Part shown: piece by piece, positions 1-8,451 of the stretch
Numbering within the stretch: position 1 is the first letter of the stretch
How the letters are laid out: each line of letters begins with the position of its first letter
From: Basidiobolus heterosporus B8920
Taxonomy: Eukaryota > Basidiobolomycota > Basidiobolomycetes > Basidiobolales > Basidiobolaceae
Direction of reading: 5' to 3'
Assembly: GCA_000697455.1 (NCBI GenBank)
Contig: JNET01033038.1
Location: 1 to 11,259 of the forward strand
Length of the DNA stretch: 11,259 nt
The notes under the pieces: model-generated
Database searches by the model: none
The model's input: only the letters and a program-made list of their open reading frames with translations
Told to the model about the DNA's origin: nothing
Made by a program: the position numbers and the translations under genes

Positions 1-1
1 T

Positions 2-1117
2 AACCAAAGAATTGCTCTTGAAAATGCTATCTTACTTGCTAGTTATCTGAATAGAACTTTGTTGGTTCCTCCGGTGTATCTTGGAGATGCACAGGCGTGG
101 AAACCTTTTGATGAGCTTCAAGCTACGCTGGAAAAAAGAACCAAGTCTGGAATGGTTTCGTGTGCTAGATATCTTGATATGCCCGCTATGAAACGTCCCA
201 AAAAATGTGCATCCTATATTGGGTGGACTATGCTGCCTTGGAGCACTATATACAGCCTAGACTCACTGCAGGGGTTCATCAGATTCATAGAGCGAGATGA
301 TATGAGCATCTCCAGTCTGGAGCAATATGGAATCGATATTCAGCAAGACATCCATTATCTCAAGGACACTTCACTCTACGACTATCGAATCTTCGACCAT
401 TTTCCCGAGGGATACATTGTGGGCAAGTACCAGCGAAAGATCATGGTGTCTGAGCTTCAACAGATCCCGGACAAGCTGCTGCACATAGGCTCTATCTTTG
501 GTAATCTCCGCGTAACCACTTTACAGCACAAAAGCGAGTACAAATTCATTCTTGACAACCTACAGTTTACAAATCCAGGCTTGATGCAGGTATCTCGATC
601 GATTGTGAGCCGGTTGGGAGGACGTGGCAATTATCTCGGTATTCACCTACGAGTTGGGGATGGCAGTTTCAGTAACAGTGTGAAAGAGAATGCTAGAGAT
701 ATCCTACGGTTAATGACACAAATGTTGGCCATGACCAACCGCGATGATCTTGATGATATGTTTGAGGACGAACGCCCTTCGCTTGGTGAGTGTCTTGATG
801 CCGCAAACTCACCGATTGTGTACCTCGCCACAGATGCGAGTAATCCTCGGGAAAGGCTGGATTTCTCGGCGATATTTGAAAGGTTCCCATGTACATTCAC
901 CCTCAAAGACTTCACTCAAGACTTGACTGGAACCAATGAAGTGAATCCATGGGATGGTACTTCCATCATCAAGTACTTGATCCCAATGGTTGACGCGGTT
1001 ACGGCTGCCAATGGAGAGTTCTATGTGGGAACGAATCAATCCACATTCTCGATGTTTGTCCGGCGAATGCACAACCATTACCTTGGTCGAGCAGATCCAT
1101 TGAATTTAAAATATTGA
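2..1117 (+). CDS. O-fucosyltransferase-like glycosyltransferase, 5'-truncated by the window edge
   Basis: The frame is open from base 2, starting at NQRIALENA, to TGA at 1115-1117, giving 371 visible residues. No Met lies in the first part, so the real start is left of the window. The opening block (NQRIALENA, then LNRTLLVPPVYLG) is the conserved N-terminal substrate-fold segment of GDP-fucose protein O-fucosyltransferase-like proteins. HLRVGD (from visible residue 215, bases 644-661) matches their HxRxGD donor-binding motif. YLATDA and a late VDAVTAANGEFYVGTNQSTFS block are also typical of fungal members. By family, such enzymes are type II membrane proteins of the ER or Golgi that move fucose or a related sugar from a nucleotide donor. 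The acceptor cannot be read from the sequence, and the membrane anchor would lie in the missing part. No intron is visible. The family call is fairly sure; fucose as the donor is inferred. Confidence 0.82.
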   Translation, partial: NQRIALENAILLASYLNRTLLVPPVYLGDAQAWKPFDELQATLEKRTKSGMVSCARYLDMPAMKRPKKCASYIGWTMLPWSTIYSLDSLQGFIRFIERDDMSISSLEQYGIDIQQDIHYLKDTSLYDYRIFDHFPEGYIVGKYQRKIMVSELQQIPDKLLHIGSIFGNLRVTTLQHKSEYKFILDNLQFTNPGLMQVSRSIVSRLGGRGNYLGIHLRVGDGSFSNSVKENARDILRLMTQMLAMTNRDDLDDMFEDERPSLGECLDAANSPIVYLATDASNPRERLDFSAIFERFPCTFTLKDFTQDLTGTNEVNPWDGTSIIKYLIPMVDAVTAANGEFYVGTNQSTFSMFVRRMHNHYLGRADPLNLKY

Positions 1118-1174
1118 CTATGCGATATTTTGTACACAGTAACCCAAATTTCCTTTCTGTAAATCACCCAATTT

Positions 1175-1180
1175 AATAAA
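1175..1180 (+). promoter_or_regulatory. Poly(A) signal of the O-fucosyltransferase-like gene
   Basis: A canonical AATAAA lies 58 bases after the stop codon and about 95 bases before the next start codon. The space between the two genes (1118-1275) must hold both this 3' end and the promoter of the following gene. It is AT-rich, and I see no other motif in it. Confidence 0.55.
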
Positions 1181-1275
1181 AATCTAGTCCGATTCAATTT
1201 CAATTTTAATGCTAAGCTCTCGTTTTTAAATGTCTGCCATTCTGAAAATTTCTCTTGACCAGCTCCAAGAACAAG

Positions 1276-2066
1276 ATGGTCTTAAAAATAGCCTTAATAA
1301 ATAGCCCTTTCACCCCTTTGCTGCTCACAAAGAGCTCTTCATTACTAATTAAACATGCAGTCAGAAACTCTTGTACACTTCCACCCGATTGGGCTCGTAA
1401 TTTTATGAAAAGCAAAATTCCGTATAGTGAGTAGTTGAGGAACAAAGCTAGTTTAGCTTGATTTCTAACTAGACAATTTCATAGAAACCTTTGATACAAG
1501 TTTCAATCGGAGTAGTGGTCCAGGTGGTCAAAATGTTAACAAGGGTAGGAATCCAACCAATTCTTGAGTGTATATTTGGTAGTAAACATGACAACTCCTT
1601 TCTTAGTTGCTACAAAGGTAGAAATGAGATTCCTTTTGGACGATGCAGACTGGCTCCCGGAATACGTAAGACAAAAACTAGTTGAGCAGGTATGTGGATA
1701 CGAAGCTGAGCTTTATTTCAATTCACTGAAAGATTAACCTGGTCAACTCTTAGAATAAGAACAGAATAAACAAAAAAGGAGAGTTCGTCATTACTTCGGA
1801 TAGAACCAGGTCTCAAGTAAAAAACTCTGAGGATTGCGTCGATAAACTTTATCAAATTATTCTTAAAGCAGGCGAGGTTCCAAAAGAGCCTGATCAAGCC
1901 ACGATAGAGCGTGTAAAGAAACTGTAAGAGGAATTTTTGTAGTGTCTGACGTGTATTTCAATTAAACATTTTTCATAGGCAAAAAATCGAACAAGAAAGG
2001 AAGAAGGAAAGTAAGCAGTTTCTAGCGAAGAAGAAGAGCAATAGAAGGTTCAAAGGAGATTTTTAG
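1276..2066 (+). CDS. MRPL58: Mitochondrial peptidyl-tRNA hydrolase / ribosome-rescue factor ICT1 (mL62), five exons
   Basis: Exons 1276-1426, 1485-1544, 1607-1689, 1754-1923 and 1979-2066 join to 552 bases, encoding 183 residues. The introns are 58, 62, 64 and 55 bases, all GT-AG, with phases 1, 1, 0 and 2 that agree across each join. The first has CTAACT before its acceptor. Residues 59-71 read RSSGPGGQNVNKV, the class I release-factor GGQ motif (GGQ at 64-66) whose glutamine places the water that hydrolyses peptidyl-tRNA. Later blocks (VEMRF, DDADWLPEYVRQKL, INKKGEFVITSDRTRSQ) match the ICT1 family, and no codon-recognition domain is present. The C-terminus, about residues 151-183, is the Lys/Arg-rich tail that in this family enters the empty mRNA channel of stalled mitoribosomes. 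The first 35-40 residues look like a mitochondrial presequence. The start at 1276 is the first ATG after an in-frame TGA at 1243. Family length is about 200 residues, so this appears whole. Confidence 0.9.
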
Positions 2067-2703
2067 ACCTTCGTGGAATACTAATGTATAGAGATCTCTA
2101 TGCTACTTCATCATTTCTCATATATTTCGCATATCTCGCATACCTCGCATCCCACTACTCCTCTCCCATGTCCCATGAAAACAATAAAGAAACAGTCAAT
2201 AGAGCATCAGGGTTAGGGCCAAACGGCCAAACTGTATTGGTGAAGTTGCACGACGAATTCATGGTAGATTCATGGTGGGTACCAACTAAAACAAATCAAT
2301 AATATTTGGATCCTTGAACATCAGTCGAATAGGCCAATAGGCGAGTGTTGGGCGAGTGTTGATCAGATACTGCATACCAATCAAAGTATATTTACAGTCA
2401 GAGCTCGCACTGATTGCAACGGTGTGTGTGACTATTTTGATTTTGCTTGAAGGATAAACAGAAGCAATCAGGCGAAAAAACATTTTTGCTCCACCTTCTT
2501 TACCACCCCGCTTTCGTAACATCCTGAGAAGCTACACTGCACTGGGTATGTGGATTGTTAAGATAATTTCAACTCAAGAGTTAACTGATTAAACTGCTAT
2601 CGCTATATAGACCTACTCATATAATCGTGCATATTTGTGGATTATTGATTTTTCTTTTCTGGATACTTCTGACTACGCAATTTACTGATAACTTTGGTCT
2701 GTC
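2067..2703. other. Intergenic region between ICT1 and the MYSM1-like gene
   Basis: These 637 bases hold no gene I can support. Two short open frames exist: plus 2084-2302, and minus 2286-2522 with 78 codons. Neither resembles a family I recognise or has convincing splice partners. There is a tandem pair of the 11-mer GGCGAGTGTTG at 2340-2361, and a run of TCGCATA/CTCGCAT copies near 2128-2150. The last 100 bases are AT-rich, as expected of the promoter and 5' leader of the downstream gene. A GTATGT donor-like site near 2546 and a TATATAG acceptor-like site near 2610 could mark a leader intron, but this is speculative. Confidence 0.5.
2340..2361. repeat. Tandem 11-bp duplication
   Basis: GGCGAGTGTTG occurs twice in immediate succession. 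It lies in the non-coding gap upstream of the MYSM1-like gene. It is probably a simple slippage duplication; no function can be read from it. Confidence 0.7.
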
Positions 2704-5364
2704 ATGGCTCCCGCAGCGAAGTCTTCACCTACAGCCAAGGCTGATGGTCCACCCCCGAAAAAGCCGAGAAGACAATCAAGCACCAAACCAAAAAACCAGA
2801 AATCAAAAGGTGGCAAAGTCTTGACGAAGCAGGAAGAAGAAGCAATGAGTGACGCATACATTGCCAAGCTTATGCAACAAGAGAATGCATGCTTGATGAA
2901 TTATTACGATGAATACAGCAATCAAGCTTATTTCAACGAACCCACTGGAGCAGAGGAATCTTTTGATGATGACGATGATTATTACACCCCAAATAGAGAG
3001 AACAAGACTAGAAAACGAGGTACAACCTGATTTCTTTGTTTTGCTCGATAGCTTTCACCTCAACCAACCGCACAGATCACAATTACTGACAGAATTTCGT
3101 GTATCCCTTTGTGTGCTCTATCGTGTATCCCAAATATTCAACACTCATTGCTTACTCTAGCTGCGCCACGATCTCAAAAGAAGAAGGAGAGAAATGAAGA
3201 GGATGCCTCTAAAACTGACACATCTAAGGATGAACCCAATTCCGAGGCTAAAGAAGAAACCGCTCCTCCGCCCAAACCAAAGAAAAAGACGGATAAGCTT
3301 CCCGATGGGTTCAACACAGGACCCTACACGGACGAAGAAGAGAAGCTATTTCTATCAGGTCTTGAGCTTCATGGCCGTGAATGGAAAAAGGTTTCTTCCC
3401 CTTGACAACTCTAACCATCAGCTATCGTACTCACCTCCATTGAACCAGCTTGTTGAACACATGGGAACCCGAAACGCCGAATCCATCCGAAGCCACGCAC
3501 AAAAACATTTCATCAAACTGTACAGAGATGGCTTGTCACTTCCTCTAAAGGTAGAAATACGCGAGTTCCTTCAAGCCAAAATCAACTCTAATCTGCCTCT
3601 TAGGTTCAAGAATCTGGAAATGGATACACGTTATCTGGAAAAGAGCTTGACCCCAATTCTGCAGCGGCCAGACCCTACCTCTCTAGACTACCAGATAATG
3701 CTGCTGTCAAGGCAAATCAGACTCCAAATCCTGAGAAGCCCGAAAACGGAGGAATCTCAGGTTCGAGCGAAACCCCCAAATCTCCAGAAAAGAAGAAACC
3801 CAAAGTAGAAAAGAAGAGGTTCGTGAATCGATACTATAGATCCCAAATAACTCCTGAGTTAACATGTTTACCCAGTACCGTCAAGAAACCCCGTGAACCT
3901 CCTAAAGATCTCGACAACATTCCTCTCGAGGAAAGAGAGGCCTATACCAATAGTGGACGAACCAACTATTCCAAGCACAAACTTCGCAGAACAAGGCCTT
4001 CACTTAATTTCTCGCAAATCACTGGAGACGCGTAAGTGAGGATCGACCCAACTCTACTATCTCATACTTAATTACCTTTTGTTGATAGGGATCCTCTCAC
4101 GATGCTCAAATGCGAACATTTCTGCGGACAACCGGGATCTGGAACTCGAGGAGCTCAACCCTTCTCCATTCACGTAGAATCGAACGTTTTAATTGGGATG
4201 GATTTCCATGCCCACTTGATGACTACTGAGATCATTGGATTTCTAGCTGGTCAATGGGATCGCGAGAAGAAACTACTCTTAGTAAATGCAGTGTTTCCAT
4301 GTCGCTCACTCCCAACCGGCCAAAATCACGTCAACGTCGAGATGGACCCTACTTCAGAATGTGAGGTTCGTCAAGCTATCAAAGATCGAGATATGCAAGT
4401 CGTTGGCTGGTACCACTCCCATCCAACTTTTGCCCCCGATCCTTCACTGGTTGATATGGAAAACCAGCGAAACTACCAGCATCTTTTCCGGCACGAAGGC
4501 TCGGAGGACGAGCCCTTTGTAGGAGCCATTGTTGGTAATATTCTCGTATAGCTCGCAAGCTTGACTCTTTATGCTAAAATATACCATACAACTTAGGCCC
4601 ATATGACCCAAGGCTTCCAGGATCTTCTTCCGTCATCAACTGGTTCTATTCCAGCACCTATGCTGATGAACGAGGTCATCCCAAGAGACTTATCTTCGAT
4701 CTGATTGAAAACAATGACCTGCCCTCAACACAAGCTGATGAATGGGTAATACAACTTTAATATGTGTGTATAACATCATTAGTCACTCATCCTATTCAAT
4801 TCTTAGCTCAAACTCATAAACGAATACCAAGAGTCATCAGAAAAGGTCTGTTTATCAGACTCATGGCGACCTGGTCACCCCGAAACCAAGCTGGAAAAGA
4901 TGGTAAGTTCATTGGCAGGTCGTATGCCTTGGCTCCGTATCGAATCACACACAAGTCCAAACGCTGAAGACAGCGAAGATAAGCAAGAGACTTCACCTGC
5001 AATCACATCCGAGCCACAGAGTGATGCTGCTACCACCAGTGATATTGTGGTCACTAATGAGAACGACATCACGTCAACTGTCGAAACTGGCAATGTAACA
5101 CAACCAGATAATGAAGCTGACCAAGAGCAACCGAAGAGTGAAGCTGACCAAGAGCAACCGAAGAGTGAAGCTGACCCAGACCAACCAATGAATGAAGCTG
5201 ACCCAGACCAACCGAAAAATGATGCTGACCAAGGGCAGTCAGAGTTTCCAACAAGCACCACACAAAATAGTCCATTTGAGGCACAGTACCCAGTGATTGA
5301 TCTAGAGAAACAGCAAAATGACTATTTCCTGGTCAAACTTACTGAATTATTACAAACCTGGTAA
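2704..5364 (+). CDS. MYSM1: MYSM1-like histone H2A deubiquitinase: SANT/Myb plus JAMM (MPN+) domains, seven exons
   Basis: Exons 2704-3019, 3161-3390, 3449-3550, 3604-4031, 4089-4534, 4597-4745 and 4807-5364 total 2229 bases (742 residues). The introns are 141, 58, 53, 57, 62 and 61 bases, all GT-AG, with matching phases. Residues 1-40 are basic with an NLS-like PKKPRR. An acidic run follows near 84-92, then a charged linker. A SANT/Myb domain spans about 156-207 and ends in SHAQKHF. After a low-complexity stretch, the MPN domain covers about 378-545 with a complete JAMM zinc site: Glu406 (TTEIIG), then HSHPTFAPDPSLVD with His468, His470, Ser478 and Asp481. By family, MYSM1 removes ubiquitin from histone H2A in the nucleus. 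No SWIRM domain is visible, unlike the animal protein of about 830 residues. The tail (558-742) carries a nonapeptide repeat. The start follows an in-frame TAA at 2689. MPND is a less likely alternative, because the SANT domain favours MYSM1. Confidence 0.87.
5113..5238 (+). repeat. 27-bp tandem repeat encoding an acidic nonapeptide (about 4.7 copies)
   Basis: Four full units start at 5113, 5140, 5167 and 5194, and a decayed fifth starts at 5221. They encode EADQEQPKS twice, then EADPDQPMN and EADPDQPKN, then DADQGQ (residues about 660-701 of the MYSM1-like protein). The first two units are nearly identical in DNA, and units three and four share CCAGAC, which suggests stepwise local duplication. 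The period is a multiple of three, so length changes keep the reading frame. The segment is probably disordered. Confidence 0.9.
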
Positions 5365-5812
5365 CACAGATACTTGGTCTTTAGGCACTGTCAATCTCAC
5401 TCTACCCTATTATAATTAGAGGACGTTTTTGTAATATATTTCAGATTGTCATTGTCTGGATAATATCCACATTTACAAATCATGGCAAACTTCACATTCA
5501 AATTATTAAAAAGGTTATAAGCCTTTGCTTCCAAATTCTTCATGTTGTTCTTGTAGTGTGCCCCCCTACGTGACTATCCATACAACGAGCTTATTGCGTT
5601 AGTCTTCACTAGCCTGTATTAACCCATTAACCCAAATCCAGGATTCTCTATAACTTCACATAGTATATTTATCCATAGCTAATCCTAACTAGGTTGAGTA
5701 ACTAGTCCTACTCTCTTATTTGGCAATACCAGATGGTGACCATTGGAAGAAGAAACAGGATTTATCGAATGGACGAAGAAGGGTCCGGATAAGCCAATTA
5801 CAATACAATATA

Positions 5813-5824
5813 CCGAAATTTCGG
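5813..5824. repeat. Perfect 12-bp palindrome CCGAAATTTCGG
   Basis: A perfect inverted repeat directly precedes the GGGTCA tract. Similar accgaaatttcggg cores followed by G-rich short repeats occur, from memory, in dispersed low-complexity repeats of some early-diverging fungi. The link to a repeat family here is inference. Confidence 0.65.
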
Positions 5825-5830
5825 GATAGC

Positions 5831-5897
5831 GTCAGGGTCAGGGTCAGGGTCAGAGTGTTAAGGATCGGAATAGGGATAGGGTTCATCCCTAGGGTTG
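5831..5897 (+). repeat. GGGTCA microsatellite and TAGGG telomere-like repeats
   Basis: GTCAGG is followed by GGTCA units at a six-base period (5831-5853). After a short gap come TAGGGATAGGG at 5871-5881 and CCCTAGGGTT at 5887-5896. The first part is a GTCAGG hexamer run. The second resembles degenerate fungal telomere repeat (TTAGGG). The tract sits in non-coding DNA. It could be a degraded interstitial telomere-like sequence or the simple-repeat end of a dispersed element. Confidence 0.7.
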
Positions 5898-6209
5898 ACA
5901 AATATCAGTAATTTCCAATAGAAGCCAATAATAGAAGCCAGTAAAATCACATGTATCTTCGAGCAACTGTGAAATAATATCATTTGTCATGTTTAGGAAA
6001 TTGTTAAATTCATTTGATCCAATGGAAAGCCATGAAAGATTCACGTTCAAAGGAAATGCGGTAAGATTGACTTTAGCTAGATCAATTAAGTGATAAATCA
6101 TCTCAAAACGTACCTAGAAGAGGGTTAGTTGAGTAATTGCTTGATCATTGTAGATCATGGGCGTCCTACCAAGTTCGTTTAAAAAGACATTCTCCGGTTG
6201 CTTAGGCTT
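5889..6209 (-). pseudogene. Possible leucine-rich-repeat gene remnant
   Basis: On the minus strand one frame stays open from 6209 down to 5889 except for a single TAG at 6114-6116. The piece before the TAG ends AITQLTLF. The piece after it contains DLAKVNLTAF and VNLSWLSIGSNEF, spaced like leucine-rich repeats (L..L.L..N.F). It ends in TAG and has no clear start. Alternatively the pieces are exons, because CTAACCCTCTTCTAG before 6113 looks like a branch site plus acceptor. The right end overlaps the promoter of the plus-strand phosphatase gene, which argues against an active gene. The repeat resemblance is weak and chance is a real possibility. Confidence 0.25.
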
Positions 6210-6224
6210 CTAGTCATTTCGAAT

Positions 6225-8124
6225 ATGCTGATTCTACCTCCTTTATTAACTGCCCTTTTAGTCACTTCAACCTACGTGGACGCATTCGGTAAGAAATGCG
6301 GTGGCGATGTGAGTATGACCTTGGACTCACCGGACTTTCACATCAACAAATTGAAGAAGAAGACCGAAGTCCCAGAGAACTTGAAGGTCGCTTTTCTTGG
6401 AGATCAGGGGCTCGGTAAAAAGCCTACACAAGTCCTAAAGATGATCAAGAAATGGGGTGCACAAGGTGCAGTTCATTTGGGCGATTTCGATTACAAAGAT
6501 AAGCCTCTTAAGTGGACGCAGCAATTGGATTCTATTCTTGGCCCAGATTTCCCATACTTTGCGGTGGTAGGAAATCACGATATACTTCGTTGGTCTGGCC
6601 AATGGGGTTACGGTCATTACTTGTTGGACAGACTCCATCGCACAAAGGCCATGAAGCATTGTCGTGGTGAATTGGGAGTCAACATGGAGTGTTATTGGAA
6701 CGGATTGGTAAGATGGACTTTGTTTTTTATGGCCGACGTCACTCTAATGATTTGTATAGCACTTGGTTCTCTCAGGTGTAGGAACGATGGGAACAGGTCA
6801 TGTTGATTATACAGAAGATGCTTTCTTGTCTAGTCCCACTATTTGGAGACTTTGTGCCTGGCATAAAAACCAACGTCTACTTCAAACTGGTCAGTTGCAT
6901 GCATAAGAGAGAACGGGAAATTCAATGCGTACTAACATTGAGCTTTAGGAGCTAAGCAGGATGAAACTGGATATGCGATATATGATATGTGTAGAAAGCA
7001 TGGTGCCATGGTGTTAACAGGTAAGCTCTTGCTTAGGGAACTACAACAAAAGAAAGGTTGCTAACTTGCAATATAGGGCATGTTCATAGCTATTCCAGAT
7101 CCCATTTGATGAGTGATTTCTCCAAACAGATAATCTCTGATAAAAACAACACGCTACACCTTAGTCCCGGCCACTCATTTGTAACTGTGTCTGGTATGGG
7201 TGGCAAATCTATCGACAACTGGGTAAACCGTGCCGAGCAAAATGAATGGTGGGCGGCTACTGCCAGCAAATCGGTGAGTTTTTATTGTCAATAGCGACCA
7301 ATTCTAGGAACTCTACTGATCAGATTTTTCAGAATGGTGCAAATTATGGCGCACTTCTGTGCACTTTTCACATTGACGGGCTCCCCAATAAAGCCCATTG
7401 TGATTTCCGCGATATTAATGATAAGATTTGGGATAGCTTCGATATCATCTCTAACGTTCAAAACAAAAAACCATTCCTTTTACAAGAACAAGCTATGGAT
7501 AACCCAATAATCGATACTCTCAGCTGTCAAAAGGACGAGTTTCTGGAATTCGCAGTAGAGAACGGTAGTGATATTATATCTGAGCATATGAAATATGGCT
7601 ACCAAGAGTGCGGAAATCAAAACCTGAACCTTGCCATTAGCCAAGACCAAATTGAGGACCAGATGCTACACGGTCTTCGATTTGACCAAGTCTCTCTCTC
7701 CAAAGAAGATACAATTGTCAAGGCGTATCTCCAAGTCCTCGCTAGTGATAGAAATGTCGATAGTGGACGAGTGACTGCTATAGATATTCGCGGAGAGAAA
7801 ACCTCCAATTCAAGCCCGTTTTCATGTAATTCTCTTGACTCACGTCCTAGCTCTCGGTCTTTTACTCAGTCGAAAACACGCTGGGTAGACTCGGATGAGG
7901 ATACTTTCGAAAATGGCGAGGTGTGGGTATCTCCGGATATCAAAGACATCATTCAGGAAATCGTGAATCATCCAGACTGGAGACCAAACAATGCTCTTAC
8001 TTTGTTTCTGAATGGAACTATCGAGAACGTCATCAACGATCGTCTGTATAGCTTTGGTTGGGCGAATTCCGGATGCTTCGCTCCAACTCTTGTTGTGGAA
8101 CGAGAGATGAATTGCGAACATTAA
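6225..8124 (+). CDS. Secreted purple-acid-phosphatase-like metallophosphoesterase with C-terminal beta-domain, five exons
   Basis: Exons 6225-6707, 6760-6889, 6949-7020, 7077-7273 and 7333-8124 total 1674 bases (557 residues). The introns are 52, 59, 56 and 59 bases, GT-AG and phase-consistent; CTAAC lies before the second and third acceptors. The protein starts with a signal peptide (MLILPPLLTALLV, likely cleaved after VDA at residue 20). Metal-binding motifs appear in order: GDQG (Asp60), GDFDY (Asp87), GNHD (Asn117, His118), WHKNQ (His196) and GHVHSYSR (His230, His232). The last motif is typical of purple acid phosphatases, which use a two-metal site to hydrolyse phosphate monoesters outside the cell. 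From about residue 365, GLRFDQV, AYLQV, IRGE, SPDIKDIIQEIVNHPDW and the final APTLVVE match a beta-rich domain common in bacterial secreted proteins. The exact substrate is not readable. The start was chosen at the ATG before the signal peptide. Confidence 0.88.
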
Positions 8125-8186
8125 GTTACTCCATTAATATTGTGTAATATTCAAAGTTAATTGTAATTATCGTTCGTAGTATAGTA

Positions 8187-8192
8187 AATAAA
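8187..8192 (+). promoter_or_regulatory. Poly(A) signal of the secreted phosphatase gene
   Basis: Canonical AATAAA, 63 bases downstream of the stop codon, in an AT-rich 3' flank. Confidence 0.55.
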
Positions 8193-8326
8193 TCATCATG
8201 ATCCATCATTCCATACAGGTTTTCTCTTGATTCCTAATCTAGTTGTCAAGTAGCCCTAGGCCATTCATTCAGTAATGTTATATGGCTTCAATTGAGTGTA
8301 GCTTCTATAGCATTAGTTTGTATGGT

Positions 8327-8332
8327 TTTATT
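8327..8332 (-). promoter_or_regulatory. Candidate poly(A) signal of the phosphate transporter gene
   Basis: TTTATT on the plus strand gives AATAAA on the minus strand, about 120 bases beyond the transporter stop codon. It is the only canonical hexamer I noticed for this gene. Confidence 0.4.
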
Positions 8333-8451
8333 TTTGCAGTAATGGCATTATGATCTGTGATGCGACTGTTGGTTAATCATTAATTTGAAGAATAAATACA
8401 ATTGGTTCGATTGGGAATATAATGTACAATAGTTATTCAAGCTTAACGAGC

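Larger units (their letters stand above)
5365..6224. other. Intergenic region upstream of the secreted phosphatase gene
   Basis: These 860 bases hold no intact gene. They contain the 3' flank of the MYSM1-like gene, two AACCCATTAACCC-type units near 5619-5632, a palindrome and GGGTCA/TAGGG tracts at 5813-5897, and a possible decayed leucine-rich-repeat frame on the minus strand. They also contain the promoter of the phosphatase gene. Possible regulatory words are CACGTT at 6042-6047 and a TACGTGAC at 5567-5574; both could occur by chance. A TTTAAAAA lies about 40 bases upstream of the phosphatase ATG. Confidence 0.5.
8125..8451. other. Convergent 3' flanks of the phosphatase and transporter genes
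   Basis: These 327 AT-rich bases separate two tail-to-tail stop codons. AATAAA at 8187-8192 is a good plus-strand poly(A) signal, 63 bases after the phosphatase stop. On the minus strand, TTTATT at 8327-8332 reads AATAAA about 120 bases past the transporter stop. No further gene is seen. A GGTTCGATTGG near 8404 resembles a tRNA B-box by chance only. Confidence 0.6.

Noticed and set aside
2084-2302. Plus-strand 72-codon open frame just after ICT1
   Set aside because: It has no recognisable domain, its first part is built from short TCGCAT repeats, and it lies immediately past the ICT1 stop where 3' flank is expected.
2286-2522. Minus-strand 78-codon open frame in the gap before the MYSM1-like gene
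   Set aside because: It has a plausible Met but no recognisable family, no clear splice partners and no supporting neighbours, so chance cannot be excluded.
3194-3808. A 204-codon plus-strand open frame as a separate gene
   Set aside because: It overlaps exons 2-4 of the MYSM1-like gene. It carries part of the SANT domain only because exon 3 happens to be in its frame; the spliced model continues into the JAMM domain and explains the region better.
5113-5238. Repeat array considered as CRISPR
   Set aside because: Units are contiguous with no spacers, in frame inside a eukaryotic protein-coding exon.
4875-5284. Minus-strand frames with repeated SWSASLFG-like or LGQLHSSV-like units
   Set aside because: They are antisense shadows of the 27-base tandem repeat; a three-base-multiple repeat opens several frames at once.
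5700-5910. A complete transposable element around the palindrome and G-rich tract
   Set aside because: No terminal repeats, target-site duplication or coding domain could be seen, so only the repeats themselves are reported.
5720-5911. Plus-strand open frame with a VRVRVRV run
   Set aside because: The pattern is just translation of the GGGTCA simple repeat and has no protein-like context.
8390-8425. B-box-like GGTTCGATTGG as a tRNA gene
   Set aside because: The last bases do not fit the consensus GGTTCRANYCC, and there is no A-box or cloverleaf upstream.
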